Of a DNA stretch of 64,000 nucleotides, positions 17,764 through 27,533 are shown one piece after another. The DNA comes from an uncultured bacterium. Its GTDB lineage: Bacteria > Bacillota_I > Bacilli_A > RFN20 > CAG-826. The notes under the pieces were generated by a model. It was not told where the DNA came from. It ran no database searches and saw only the letters and a program-made list of their open reading frames with translations. Positions within the stretch are counted from its first letter, which is position 1; every line of letters starts with the position of its first letter. Where the stretch lies: the NCBI GenBank assembly GCA_949285665.1, contig CASDYC010000001.1, positions 131,376 through 195,375 on the forward strand, read 5' to 3'. A program made the position numbers and the translations under genes.

Positions 17764-18672
17764 TTTTTTAAAATTTTTAAAATTTGTTTTAGTTATTTTT
17801 TTTAATTCTTCTAGACCATATTTATTTTTGAAATTTAATGCAAAATCATCAACGATTTTAGAAGCTCCATAAGGTATTTCAACATTATATTTTTTATTTA
17901 ATATTTCCATTTTTTCTAAAAAAACATATCTTGCAATACAACTTGCAAGTGCAACACTTGGAAACTTTTCTTCCCCATGAATCTCAAAAGTGATATTTTT
18001 TAGTTCATTTTTTTCACCTTTTATATATTCATAATACTTTTTTTCATCATTAAATTTATCTATAAAAATATAATTTACATTCTTATTTATTTTATTATAT
18101 AAGTTATTTAAACAAGTATTATGTAAAATTGATTTAATTTGATTAAAATTCATTTTTTTATTTATAAGTTCATTTAATTTAATATCATCAACGACCAAAC
18201 ATGAATATTTAATTTTATTTAAAATTTTTGGAACGATTTCCAATATTTTTTTATCTAATATTTTTTTAGAATCTTTAAATTTTAATTCATCAAATAATTT
18301 CTTAAAATTTTCATCATAATATGCAGCAACTACAACAACAGGACCAAAAAAATCTCCAAAACCAACTTCATCACTTCCGATTTGAGGTTCTAAATTAAGA
18401 AAAGTTGTAGTAGTAGTTGATTCTCTTATTTTTTTAACTTCATGTATTAAGTTTTCTTTTGATAAGTTTAAATAATTAAAAATTTCTAATTCGTCTTCGC
18501 CATCAATTAATAATTTAAAATTATTCTTTTTTGCATTTGAATAAATTTGTATTTTTGTGTTATTTATTAAAGCATAAAAGTCTAGATATATATTTTTCGA
18601 AGTTAATTGATAACTAGAATATTTTTCTATAATTTTATTTTTAATTTCTTCATCAATCTTGATTTTCAACAT
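17755..18672 (-). CDS. rnhC: Ribonuclease HIII
   Basis: A 305 aa type 2 RNase H. The N-terminal ~90 residues are the TBP-like substrate-binding domain typical of RNase HIII, followed by PQIGSDEVGFGDFFGPVVVVA, with the Asp-Glu of the active site (DEVG variant of the HIII family), and further acidic residues (FIDKF; EEKFPSVALAS). It cleaves the RNA strand of RNA-DNA hybrids. A -10 TACAAT (18684-18679) lies 6 nt before the ATG with no Shine-Dalgarno, so the mRNA is probably leaderless. It is divergent from mutS2. Confidence 0.94.
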   Translation of the reverse strand: MLKIKIDEEIKNKIIEKYSSYQLTSKNIYLDFYALINNTKIQIYSNAKKNNFKLLIDGEDELEIFNYLNLSKENLIHEVKKIRESTTTTTFLNLEPQIGSDEVGFGDFFGPVVVVAAYYDENFKKLFDELKFKDSKKILDKKILEIVPKILNKIKYSCLVVDDIKLNELINKKMNFNQIKSILHNTCLNNLYNKINKNVNYIFIDKFNDEKKYYEYIKGEKNELKNITFEIHGEEKFPSVALASCIARYVFLEKMEILNKKYNVEIPYGASKIVDDFALNFKNKYGLEELKKITKTNFKNFKKLA

Positions 18673-18678
18673 ATTAAT

Positions 18679-18684
18679 ATTGTA
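18679..18684 (-). promoter_or_regulatory. -10 element of rnhC (leaderless)
   Basis: TACAAT on the minus strand ends 6 nt before the rnhC ATG (18672). No ribosome-binding site is visible. Confidence 0.5.
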
Positions 18685-18702
18685 ATAAAAAAAGTATTAT
18701 TA

Positions 18703-18711
18703 TGCTATCAT
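18703..18711 (+). promoter_or_regulatory. Extended -10 of mutS2
   Basis: TGCTATCAT, a TG-extended -10, ends 8 nt before ATG 18720. It lies inside the region that an ORF caller would count as coding if it used ATG 18702, so that earlier start is unlikely. Confidence 0.55.
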
Positions 18712-18719
18712 ATATGAGT

Positions 18720-21035
18720 ATGAATAAGTACTATAAGATGTTAGATTTTGATGTAATATATAACAAAATTTATTCCTATTTAAAAACAAATCGCGGAATT
18801 AAAATTTTCGAGAATGAAAAATTTCCAAATGATTATACAAAATTTAGCAAAAAAAGAAAAATTTTCAATGAATTTTACGATTATATAAAAATTAATGGTC
18901 CTTTATCAATTGATAAATTAGAAAGTCTTGAAAACATCATTAAATATTACAAAAAAGGTGGAATTTTAAATAAAAATGATGCAATTAATTTTAATTGTCT
19001 TTTTAAATTAAACGATTATTTAAAAGATTTTTTTAAAAAAATTGATCAAAATTCATCATTAAATTCAATTTTATCAAAACTTAATGATTTTACTCAGATT
19101 AAAGAATTATTTAAAAAAATTTTTGATACAAATTACAATATAAAAGATGATGCAAGCCAAAATTTATATAGTATCAGACAAAACTTAAAATCATTCGAAA
19201 AAGATTTAAAAGATACAATAAATAATTTATTGATAACAAATAACGATTATTTAACCGATTCCCAAATCTATATAAAAAATGATACATATGTTTTAGCAGT
19301 TAAGTCATCTTTTAAAAATAAAATTAAAGGATTAATTATTGGAATGTCAGATAGTGGGGAGACTGTTTTCATTCAACCAAATTCATGTATTGAGATTTGT
19401 AATAAGATATATAATGAAAAAAATCTTGAATCAAATGAAATAAAATTAATTTTAAAAAATTTAACTATTAATATTTTATTATATGAAAAAGAAATAATTG
19501 ATAATGAATATTGGATTGGATATTTTGATTTTTTAAATGCTAAATCTATTTATGGAATGGAAATAGATGGTGTTTTAATAGAGACAAAAAATGATGTTTC
19601 AATTGATTTAATTGATGCAAAACACCCATTAATTGATAAAAATAGTGTTGTTGCAAATTCTTTAAAAATGAAAAACGAAAATAAAGAATTAATAATTTCG
19701 GGACCTAATGCTGGTGGTAAATCTGTATTTTTAAAAATGGTTGGTTTAATAATTTTAATGAATGAATTAAATATTCCTGTTCCTTGTAATCCTGATTCAA
19801 GTATTGGATTTTTCAAACATATTTATATAGAAATTGGTGATTCTCAATCAATTGAAGCTAATTTATCAACGTTTTCATCACATATTTTAAATATCAATAA
19901 TATTATGAATTCTTGTAAAGAAGAAGATATTGTTTTAATTGATGAATTAGGCAATGGAACTGATCCAAAAGAAGGAGAAGCGCTTGCATTATCAGTTGCC
20001 AAATATTTAAAAAATATTGCGGGTAAAGTATTAATTACATCACATTTTACTTTACTAAAAACTTATTCTTTAACTGAAAAATCAATTTTATGTGGTTCAA
20101 TGTTATTTGATGAAAAAGAAATAAAACCTTTATATAAGTTTGTTATGTCATTACCAGGTAAATCATATGGTGTTATGATAGCTAAGAAAATTGGTCTTAA
20201 TAAAAACGTTATCAAAGATGCAATTTCTATTTTAAATAATCAACTTAAAGATAACGCTGAATATAATATTTCTATTTTGACTAACGAAATTATCAAAAAT
20301 AAAAAACTCAATGATGAACTAAAAGAAAAAATTAATATTGAAGATAAAAAAATTAAAGAACTAAATAAAAATAATGAGGTTTTGCAAGGGAAATTGAAAA
20401 ATTTTGATAATGAAATGCAAAACATAAAAGAAAAAGAAATTGAAGAATTCAAAGTTAAAATTGATAAAATTAAAAAAGATTTATTATCAAAATCTTCTAT
20501 TAAACTTCACGAATCAATTAATGTCGATAAACAATTAGATGATTTATTAAAATCTTCAAATAATATAAAAAACAAAGAACCAAAAGAAGAGTTTAAAATT
20601 GGCGATTATGTTAAACATAAAGATTTACCAATAGAAGGCACGATAGTTAGTTTAAAAGCAAATAACGATATTTTAATAAAAACAGATGGTGGTAAATCTT
20701 ATACAATAAATTCATCAAATTTAGAAAAAACAAATCATGTTGTAACTAAAGAAAAGAAGATTAAAAACGTCGATTCTTATTACATTAAAAACATTTCATA
20801 TGAATTAAATTTATTAGGAACGACAAGAGTAGAAGCAATTGATCTTTTAAAAGGATTTTTAGCCAATGCCTCTTCAAATAATTTAAAAAGAGTTCGTATT
20901 ATTCATGGTTTTGGAACAGGTGTTATTAGAAATGCAGTGATAGATTATTTAAAAAAATCTGATCTTGTAGAATCTTTTTCTTTTGCGGGGCCAAATGAAG
21001 GGGGTTATGGTGCAACCATAGTTAACTTAAAATGA
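18720..21035 (+). CDS. mutS2: Endonuclease MutS2 (ribosome rescue/recombination ATPase)
   Basis: A 771 aa MutS2. The N-terminal core and clamp regions (about 1-300) lead to the ABC ATPase with Walker A SGPNAGGKSVFLKMVG, Walker B (IVLIDELGNGTDPKEG) and an ALALSVAKYL helix. A long charged coiled coil (about 500-600), a KOW-like segment and a C-terminal Smr nuclease domain (IHGFGTGVIRNAV, then NEGGYGATIV) follow. It acts in anti-recombination and, in B. subtilis, on collided ribosomes. The start MNKYYKMLDFD at 18720 fits the family and the promoter better than 18702 or 18714. The stop overlaps uvrC by 4 bp. Confidence 0.94.
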   Translation: MNKYYKMLDFDVIYNKIYSYLKTNRGIKIFENEKFPNDYTKFSKKRKIFNEFYDYIKINGPLSIDKLESLENIIKYYKKGGILNKNDAINFNCLFKLNDYLKDFFKKIDQNSSLNSILSKLNDFTQIKELFKKIFDTNYNIKDDASQNLYSIRQNLKSFEKDLKDTINNLLITNNDYLTDSQIYIKNDTYVLAVKSSFKNKIKGLIIGMSDSGETVFIQPNSCIEICNKIYNEKNLESNEIKLILKNLTINILLYEKEIIDNEYWIGYFDFLNAKSIYGMEIDGVLIETKNDVSIDLIDAKHPLIDKNSVVANSLKMKNENKELIISGPNAGGKSVFLKMVGLIILMNELNIPVPCNPDSSIGFFKHIYIEIGDSQSIEANLSTFSSHILNINNIMNSCKEEDIVLIDELGNGTDPKEGEALALSVAKYLKNIAGKVLITSHFTLLKTYSLTEKSILCGSMLFDEKEIKPLYKFVMSLPGKSYGVMIAKKIGLNKNVIKDAISILNNQLKDNAEYNISILTNEIIKNKKLNDELKEKINIEDKKIKELNKNNEVLQGKLKNFDNEMQNIKEKEIEEFKVKIDKIKKDLLSKSSIKLHESINVDKQLDDLLKSSNNIKNKEPKEEFKIGDYVKHKDLPIEGTIVSLKANNDILIKTDGGKSYTINSSNLEKTNHVVTKEKKIKNVDSYYIKNISYELNLLGTTRVEAIDLLKGFLANASSNNLKRVRIIHGFGTGVIRNAVIDYLKKSDLVESFSFAGPNEGGYGATIVNLK

Positions 21036-22795
21036 ATCAAACAATAAAAAAATTAATTGATGCTTTGCCAAATAATCCAGGTTGTTATCAAATGTATAAT
21101 AAAGATAATGAAGTAATCTATGTTGGAAAAGCAAAAAACTTATATAAACGTGTTAGTCAATATTTTTTAAGGCCACAAAGTGGAAAAGTTCAAGCAATGG
21201 TTAGTAATGTTGATCATTTTGATTTTATTATTACAAGCAATGAATCAGAAGCGTTTATCTTAGAATATAATTTGATTCATAAATATTTACCAAAGTATAA
21301 TATTCTTTTAAAAGACGACAAACATTATCCTTATATTGGGCTAAAAAAGAGAGGTATAATCGAAGTTAAATTAAAAAGAAATTTAAAAGATAAAAATTAT
21401 TCATATTTTGGTCCATATCCAAAATCAACTTTTGCTTATGATATTATTGATTTAATTAATAAATTATTTCCGTTAAAAAAATGTAATGTTTTACCAAAAA
21501 AACCATGTCTTTATTATCATATTAATCAATGCCTTGGGTATTGTATTAAAAAGATTGATGACTCTGTTAATGACGAACTTTATTCAAAAGTTTATAAATT
21601 TTTAAAAGGTAACACAAAAGACATTGAAGATAATTTAATTGCTAAAATAAAAGAAAATAATGAAAAATTAAATTTTGAAGAATCTAAATATTATAAAGAA
21701 TTATTAGATGCAATTAATCATATTAAAACATTACAAACAGTTGATTTTAATTCTAATGAAAATAAAGATTTTTTTGCGTATACATCTTTTAATAATTATG
21801 TATGCATTGCATTATTTGTCTATAGAAATGGTATGTTACTTGGAAAAGACGAAATAATTTCTGAAATTTTTGAAAATGAATTGGAAACTGTTTCTGATCT
21901 TATTACTCAATATTATGCAAAAAATGAATTACCAAAAGAAATAATTGTTTTTTCTAAGGATTTAAAAAATTCATTACAAGATTATCTAAATTGTAAAATA
22001 ATTTCCCCAACAAAAGGTAAGAATTTTGATGTTTTAAATAAATTAATTGAAAACTCAAAAAAAGGTCTTGAAAAATATTTTAATAAAGAAAAGTCCACTA
22101 GAGATGTTGAATCAATATTGCAGCATTTACAAAATTTATTACACATAAAATATCCAAAATATATTGAATTATTCGATAATTCTCATATTTCTGGATATGA
22201 TGCAGTTAGTGTTTCAGTCGCATATGTTAATGGTATAGCCTGTAAAAGATTATATCGTAAATTCAAATTAAATAACGAAAATACAAAAAGTGATTTGGAT
22301 AATATGAAAGAAGTATTAACACGAAAATACAAAAGAATGCTAAATGATGGAATAGAATTACCAAATTTAATTTTAATTGATGGTGGATTAAACCAAATTG
22401 TGGTTGCAAAAAATGTGTTAAATAATTTAAACATCAAAAACATCGATATCTTCGGACTTTATAAAAATGATAAGCATCAAACAGAAGGCATAATTTCATT
22501 AGATGGAAATAAAATTCCACTAGATAAAAAAAGCGATTTATATCTATTTTTAAGTTCAATGCAAGATGAAGTTCATCGTTTTGCAATAACATTTTTTAGA
22601 CAAACTCATTTAAAAAATTATAAAAAATCTATTCTTGATGGAATTGAAGGTCTTGGCAAAGTCAAAAAGAATTTGATTTATGAAACATATCCAGACTTAA
22701 ATTCGCTAAAACAAGCATCTCTTTTAGAACTTGAGCAATTTTTAAATAAAAAAGTCGCATTAAATTTATACAATAAAATACACCAAGATGATTAA
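21032..22795 (+). CDS. uvrC: UvrABC system protein C
   Basis: A 587 aa excinuclease subunit. The GIY-YIG nuclease domain is at the N-terminus (NNPGCYQMYNKDNEVIYVGK), the UVR coiled coil follows (about 195-235), then the RNase H-like domain (IELFDNSHISGYDAV; LILIDGGLNQI with acidic residues) and a C-terminal helix-hairpin-helix. It makes the 3' and 5' incisions in nucleotide excision repair. It is slightly shorter than the usual ~600 residues but has all domains. It is coupled to mutS2 through an ATGA overlap. Confidence 0.96.
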   Translation: MNQTIKKLIDALPNNPGCYQMYNKDNEVIYVGKAKNLYKRVSQYFLRPQSGKVQAMVSNVDHFDFIITSNESEAFILEYNLIHKYLPKYNILLKDDKHYPYIGLKKRGIIEVKLKRNLKDKNYSYFGPYPKSTFAYDIIDLINKLFPLKKCNVLPKKPCLYYHINQCLGYCIKKIDDSVNDELYSKVYKFLKGNTKDIEDNLIAKIKENNEKLNFEESKYYKELLDAINHIKTLQTVDFNSNENKDFFAYTSFNNYVCIALFVYRNGMLLGKDEIISEIFENELETVSDLITQYYAKNELPKEIIVFSKDLKNSLQDYLNCKIISPTKGKNFDVLNKLIENSKKGLEKYFNKEKSTRDVESILQHLQNLLHIKYPKYIELFDNSHISGYDAVSVSVAYVNGIACKRLYRKFKLNNENTKSDLDNMKEVLTRKYKRMLNDGIELPNLILIDGGLNQIVVAKNVLNNLNIKNIDIFGLYKNDKHQTEGIISLDGNKIPLDKKSDLYLFLSSMQDEVHRFAITFFRQTHLKNYKKSILDGIEGLGKVKKNLIYETYPDLNSLKQASLLELEQFLNKKVALNLYNKIHQDD

Positions 22796-22858
22796 AATCA
22801 TATTTTTTTCACTTTTATTAAAAAAATTATAAATTATATTTTATAATTTAAAGGTTTG

Positions 22859-22867
22859 TGATATTAT
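22859..22867 (+). promoter_or_regulatory. Extended -10 of the tRNA-Arg gene
   Basis: TGATATTAT is a TG-extended -10 ending 11 nt before the mature tRNA. Together with 22796-22858, which is AT-rich and has no other recognisable signal, it fills the gap after uvrC. Confidence 0.6.
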
Positions 22868-22878
22868 ATTATTCAGTT

Positions 22879-22955
22879 GTCCCTGTAGCTCAGTTGGATA
22901 GAGCAACAGCCTTCTAAGCTGTGGGTCAGGCGTTCGAGTCGCCTCAGGGACGCCA
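22879..22955 (+). tRNA. tRNA-Arg (anticodon TCT), CCA encoded
   Basis: A complete cloverleaf: acceptor GTCCCTG/CAGGGAC, D-arm GCTC/GAGC, anticodon arm ACAGC-CTTCTAA-GCTGT with anticodon TCT, T-arm AGGCG-TTCGAGT-CGCCT, discriminator G and encoded CCA. It reads AGA and AGG, which are the dominant Arg codons in this AT-rich window. It is a lone tRNA between uvrC and tig. Confidence 0.97.
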
Positions 22956-22999
22956 TTAAATTATTTATTAAAAAATTATATATACATATGGAGGAATTT

Positions 23000-24289
23000 A
23001 TGAAATCTAATTTAGTCAAGAATGAAAAAGGTGTTGTTACAGTTGATGTAGTAGCTGACAAACAAGAATGGCAAGATGCTCAAAAGAAAGCTTTTGAAAA
23101 ATTAAAAGCAAAATTAAAATTAAAAGGTTTTAGAGATGGAAAAAGTATTCCTGATGAATTAGCAAGACCTCATATTAATGAAGGTGATATTTTAAACGAA
23201 GGTTTTAGAGTTATTGCTCAAAGCTTATATGAAAAAGTTTTAACTGAAAATAAAATTACTCCAATTATCGAACCAGATATCAAATTTAATAAAGTTGATA
23301 AAGATAATTTAGAAATTTCATTTGAAATTTCTGTTTATCCAGAAGTTACTTTAGGTCAATATAAAGACATTGAAGTTGCAAAAGAAAACGTTGAAGTTGG
23401 CGAACAAGAAATAAATCAAGCAATCAACAGAATTGCTTTAGATAATGCAATGTTAAAACAAAGTGATAAACCAGCAAGAATGGGTGATACTGTTGTTTTA
23501 GATTTTGTTGGTTATATTGATAGAAAACCATTTGATGGTGGTTCTGCAAATAATTATTCCCTTGAATTAGGAAGCAATCAATTTATCCCAGGTTTTGAAC
23601 AACAATTAGTAGGTGTAAAAGCTGGTGATGTTAAAGAAATTAACGTTACATTCCCAAAACAATATGTTAAAGATTTAGCTGGAAAAGATGCAATTTTTAA
23701 ATGTACAATTCACGAAGTTAAAGAAAAATTAATTCCAGATGTAAATGATGAGTTTGTTAAAACACTTGAAATGGAAGGTGTTGAAACTGTCGAACAATTA
23801 AAAGAAAAAGAAAAATCACAAATTTTAGCAAATAAACAACAACAAGCTGAAAGAAGTAGATTCAATAAATTACTTGAAAAAATTGTTGAAAATTCAAAAA
23901 TTGAAATGTCTTCTAAACTTGTTGATCGTGAAGTTGAAGCTATGAAAAATAACATTGAACAAAGAGTTACATCAAATGGTTTAACTTTTGATCAATATTT
24001 AGAAATTACAAATCAAACTCTTGAACAATTAGAAAAAACTTTAAGAGTTGATGCTGAAAAAAATTTAAAAACAATGTTAGTTTTAGGCAAGATTGCTGAA
24101 GTTGAAAAATTAAATGTTACTGACAAAGATGTCGATGAAGAAATCGAAAAGATGTCAAAGCTTTATAATAGAAGTGTTGATGAAGTTAAAAAAGCTATTG
24201 CAAATCAAATGACTGATTTAAGACAAAATTTACAAGAAAGAAAAATTGAAGCTTTCTTAAAGGAAAATAACTTTAAAGAAACAAAATAA
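23000..24289 (+). CDS. tig: Trigger factor
   Basis: A ribosome-bound chaperone with peptidyl-prolyl isomerase activity, 429 aa from this start. The N-terminal ribosome-binding domain contains GFRDGKSIPDELA (in place of the usual GFRxGKxP), the FKBP-type PPIase domain spans about 155-240 (DTVVLDFVGYIDRKPFDGG), and the helical C-terminal arms follow. An ATG at 22988 is in frame but the Shine-Dalgarno GGAGG lies at 22990-22994, inside that extension, so 23000 is the real start. It stands alone between a tRNA and lon. Confidence 0.96.
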   Translation: MKSNLVKNEKGVVTVDVVADKQEWQDAQKKAFEKLKAKLKLKGFRDGKSIPDELARPHINEGDILNEGFRVIAQSLYEKVLTENKITPIIEPDIKFNKVDKDNLEISFEISVYPEVTLGQYKDIEVAKENVEVGEQEINQAINRIALDNAMLKQSDKPARMGDTVVLDFVGYIDRKPFDGGSANNYSLELGSNQFIPGFEQQLVGVKAGDVKEINVTFPKQYVKDLAGKDAIFKCTIHEVKEKLIPDVNDEFVKTLEMEGVETVEQLKEKEKSQILANKQQQAERSRFNKLLEKIVENSKIEMSSKLVDREVEAMKNNIEQRVTSNGLTFDQYLEITNQTLEQLEKTLRVDAEKNLKTMLVLGKIAEVEKLNVTDKDVDEEIEKMSKLYNRSVDEVKKAIANQMTDLRQNLQERKIEAFLKENNFKETK

Positions 24290-24332
24290 TTAATAGTTTT
24301 ATTCTTTAATTATTTATAAGAGTATTTTTGCA

Positions 24333-24359
24333 TATAATATTTTTTAAATATAATATAAT
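24333..24359 (+). promoter_or_regulatory. Candidate promoter elements of lon
   Basis: Three TATAAT hexamers (24333-24338, 24349-24354, 24354-24359) lie in the 90 bp between tig and lon, upstream of a strong AAAGGAGG. Which is used cannot be told. No HrcA (CIRCE) or CtsR-type repeat is apparent. Confidence 0.45.
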
Positions 24360-24379
24360 AACTTTAAAGGAGGTAGTTT

Positions 24380-26731
24380 ATGGCCGAACCAAATGTTAAT
24401 GACAATATTGTACTACCTGTTTTGATTATAGCTGATACAGTTTGTTTTCCAGGGAATTATATTAATCTTGATGTAAGAACTTATGATGGTATGGCTGCAA
24501 TTGAAGAAGCTAAAAAAAATAGTCAATCTTATATTATAGTTACTTCTTTAAAAGATTCTGCTAGCCGAGAATTTAAACCAAATTTTAATTTTTTAAATCA
24601 AATTGGTACAATTTGTGAAATTACATCTGTAACAAATAATGGAAATAATGGATTAAAGGTTACAATCCTTGGTCAAGATATTTTTAAGTTAGATGATATA
24701 AAATTCGACAATGATTTTTATCTTGGTTCTGGAAAAATTTTAGAACAAGATGAAAACGAAGATCAAATGTTGATTGTTTCATTATTTAGAAAAATTACTG
24801 ATTTAATGTCAAAACTTCCTAAAATTTTTCAAAGATTTCCAAAAAATGTTTTTAATAACTTAGTTTCAGGAAAAGTTGAAAATAATTTTGCTTTTACAAT
24901 TGCAAATTATATTCCAATGAGTTTTGAAGAAAAGCAAAATTTATTAGAGACATTTAATGAAGTTGCAAGATTAAAAATTATTTACTCTTTATTAAATAAA
25001 GAAATAATCGTAAAAGAAGTTGATGAACAAATTGAAAAAGATATCTATGATGAAAATGTAAAATATCAAAGAGAATACATTTTGAGAGCAAAATTAAAAG
25101 CAATTAAAAAAGAACTAGGTGAAGTAACAAATTCAGAAGATGATGATGAACAAATTCTAGATAATTTGGAAAAAAATCCTTATCCTCAATATGTCAAAGA
25201 AAAAGTTAGAGAAGAATTAAAAAGAGCAAATATGATGCAACCTGGTTCTCAAGAGGCTGCTTTAATTAGAAATTATATTCAAACTTTAATGAATATTCCA
25301 TGGTATCAAAAAACAGAAGATAATAATGATATAAAAGTTGTCAAGAAAGTACTTGATAAAAATCATTATGGCTTAGAAAAAGTTAAAGAAAGAATAATTG
25401 AATATTTAGCAGTTAAACAAATGACAGGTAATTTAAAATCACCTATTTTATGTCTTTATGGTCCACCAGGTGTAGGAAAAACATCACTTGCTAAATCAAT
25501 TGCTGAAGCTTTAAATAGAAAATGTGTTAAAGTTTCTCTTGGTGGTGTCTCTGATGAAGCTGAAATTAGGGGACATAGAAGAACATATGTAGGAGCTATT
25601 CCTGGTCGTATTATTAACGGAATGAAAAAAGCACAAGTAATCAATCCTGTGTTTATTTTAGATGAGGTTGATAAGTTAGTAAATAATGCTTATCGTGGCG
25701 ATCCTGCAAGTGCATTATTAGAAGTATTAGATCCAGAACAAAACTATGCATTTACTGATAATTACTTAGAAGAGCCATATGATTTATCTAATGTATTATT
25801 TATTGCAACCGCAAACTATTTATACGATATTCCTGAACCTTTAAGAGATAGATTAGAATTAATTGAAATGTCATCTTATACTGAACTTGAAAAATTAGAA
25901 ATTGCAAAACAATATTTAATTCCAAAAGTTTTAGAAAGAAATAATATCGATAAAGATTTAATAACTTTTACAGATGATGCTATAAAATTAATTATTAATT
26001 CGTATACAAGGGAAGCGGGTGCAAGAGAATTAGAAAGAAAAATAGAAACAATTGTAAGGAAAGTCATTGTTAAATATTTGATTTCTAATCGTAAAACAAA
26101 AGTCAATATTGAACCAAAAGAAGTTAAAAAATATTTAGGAATTGAAATTTTTGAATTCAGTAAAAAAGAGAAAAAAGATCAAGTCGGTGTTGTAACCGGA
26201 CTTGCTTATACCGAATTTGGTGGAGATATTTTGCCAATTGAAGTTAACTCATTTGCTGGTAAGGGCGGACTTGTTTTAACTGGTAAATTAGGCGATGTTA
26301 TGAAAGAATCATGCTCAATTGCCTATGACTATGTTAGAGCAAACGCTAAAAAATTCCATATTGATAATAAGGTATTTGAAAAAAACACACTTCACATTCA
26401 CGTACCTGAAGGAGCCGTTCCAAAAGATGGTCCAAGTGCTGGTGTTGGAATTACAATAGCTATTATTTCTTGTTTAACTGGTAAAAAGGTTTCAAGCGAA
26501 ATTGCAATGACCGGTGAAGTTACTTTAAGAGGTAATGCCTTACCAATTGGTGGTTTAAGAGAAAAAACTTTAGCTGCTTTAAGAAGTGGTATTAAAACTG
26601 TTATCGTCCCATATGATAATAGAAAAAATGTCGAAGAATTACCTCAAGAAGTTAAAGCAAACTTAAATATTGTCTATATGAAAAAAGTATCTGATGCTAT
26701 AAAATATGCAATCGTAGATAATAATGATTAA
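24380..26731 (+). CDS. lon: ATP-dependent Lon protease
   Basis: 783 residues, full length. The N-terminal LON substrate domain (about 1-205) is followed by a coiled coil, the AAA+ domain with Walker A GPPGVGKTS and Walker B VFILDEVDK, and the C-terminal protease domain with catalytic Ser in KDGPSAGVGI and Lys about 43 residues later (GLREKTLAA). It degrades misfolded and regulatory proteins in the cytoplasm. AAAGGAGG gives a strong ribosome site. It overlaps engB by 8 bp, the conserved lonA-ysxC arrangement of Bacilli. Confidence 0.98.
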   Translation: MAEPNVNDNIVLPVLIIADTVCFPGNYINLDVRTYDGMAAIEEAKKNSQSYIIVTSLKDSASREFKPNFNFLNQIGTICEITSVTNNGNNGLKVTILGQDIFKLDDIKFDNDFYLGSGKILEQDENEDQMLIVSLFRKITDLMSKLPKIFQRFPKNVFNNLVSGKVENNFAFTIANYIPMSFEEKQNLLETFNEVARLKIIYSLLNKEIIVKEVDEQIEKDIYDENVKYQREYILRAKLKAIKKELGEVTNSEDDDEQILDNLEKNPYPQYVKEKVREELKRANMMQPGSQEAALIRNYIQTLMNIPWYQKTEDNNDIKVVKKVLDKNHYGLEKVKERIIEYLAVKQMTGNLKSPILCLYGPPGVGKTSLAKSIAEALNRKCVKVSLGGVSDEAEIRGHRRTYVGAIPGRIINGMKKAQVINPVFILDEVDKLVNNAYRGDPASALLEVLDPEQNYAFTDNYLEEPYDLSNVLFIATANYLYDIPEPLRDRLELIEMSSYTELEKLEIAKQYLIPKVLERNNIDKDLITFTDDAIKLIINSYTREAGARELERKIETIVRKVIVKYLISNRKTKVNIEPKEVKKYLGIEIFEFSKKEKKDQVGVVTGLAYTEFGGDILPIEVNSFAGKGGLVLTGKLGDVMKESCSIAYDYVRANAKKFHIDNKVFEKNTLHIHVPEGAVPKDGPSAGVGITIAIISCLTGKKVSSEIAMTGEVTLRGNALPIGGLREKTLAALRSGIKTVIVPYDNRKNVEELPQEVKANLNIVYMKKVSDAIKYAIVDNND

Positions 26732-27305
26732 TTTTAATAATATACAGTTTATTCGATCATATGTAAAAAAACCTGAGGATTTATCAAAACTTCCTCAGGT
26801 TATTTTCGTTGGAAAATCTAATGTTGGAAAATCTACTTTAATTAATGAAATTACCGGGTTTAAAAAATTAGCGTTTGTATCATCAAAACCAGGTCATACA
26901 AAATTATTAAATTTTTATTTAGTTGACAACAAATTTTATCTTGTTGATGCTCCTGGTTATGGATATTCAAAAAGTAATAAATTTTCTTTTATTGAATATT
27001 CAAAAATAATGGATAGTTATTTTAATGATAATATCGACCTTAAATGTGTTGTTTTATTAATTGATGGAAGAAGAGAGTTCTCTAATGATGATAATTCAAT
27101 GATTGAATTTTTACATCATTATAAAATTAATTATGTTATTTTATTTACAAAAGTTGATAAATTAAATCAAAAAGAAAAATATGCAATAAGTAAAAGAATT
27201 AAAGAAAATAATTTAATTGATGAAAATACAAAAATCTTTTATTCAAATATAAATAGTGAAACAAATTTACTCGATTTTAAAGATTTTCTTTCATCAATTT
27301 TATAA
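26724..27305 (+). CDS. engB: Ribosome biogenesis GTPase EngB/YsxC
   Basis: A 193 aa single-domain GTPase. G1 is VGKSNVGKSTL, G3 is VDAPGYGYSK, G4 is TKVDK and G5 is SN-containing (FYSNINSE). The family assists late assembly of the 50S subunit. Its start lies inside the lon stop region, so it is translated by coupling. The next feature is the valS promoter. Confidence 0.96.
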   Translation: MINFNNIQFIRSYVKKPEDLSKLPQVIFVGKSNVGKSTLINEITGFKKLAFVSSKPGHTKLLNFYLVDNKFYLVDAPGYGYSKSNKFSFIEYSKIMDSYFNDNIDLKCVVLLIDGRREFSNDDNSMIEFLHHYKINYVILFTKVDKLNQKEKYAISKRIKENNLIDENTKIFYSNINSETNLLDFKDFLSSIL

Positions 27306-27308
27306 ATT

Positions 27309-27516
27309 TGGTAAAATATAGATTGGTTTGAGAAGAAGTATATAAATATTTTAGAAAGAGAATTGTTGGTTGGTGCAAAACATTAAAATTTTATAGAAGG
27401 GTCGCTCAAATAAAAAACTCGTCAATTTGCGTTAAAAATTATAAATTAAGTGTGTAAATTTTTACAAATAAAGGTGGTACCACGTTAAAAGCGTCCTTTA
27501 AAAGGTACTTTTTTTA
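27309..27516 (+). promoter_or_regulatory. Promoter and T-box leader of valS (specifier GUC, Val)
   Basis: A TG-extended -10 (TAAAAT 27312-27317) just after engB drives a ~200 nt leader. The T-box motif AATAAAGGTGGTACCACG is at 27467-27484 and the likely specifier GTC (Val) at 27401-27403. The expected terminator is poor: GCGTCCTTT (27491-27499) faces AAAGGTAC (27501-27508) and T7, and only CCTTT/AAAGG matches, with almost no loop. The element is certainly a T-box; its switching mode is less clear. Confidence 0.85.
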
Positions 27517-27533
27517 TTTTAAGGAGACTTGAT

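Noticed and set aside
18702-18719. Upstream start of mutS2 at ATG 18702 or 18714
   Set aside because: The extended -10 TGCTATCAT lies over 18703-18711, and the family N-terminus fits MNKYYKMLDFD at 18720.
22988-22999. Upstream ATG for trigger factor
   Set aside because: The Shine-Dalgarno GGAGG lies inside this extension and points to ATG 23000.
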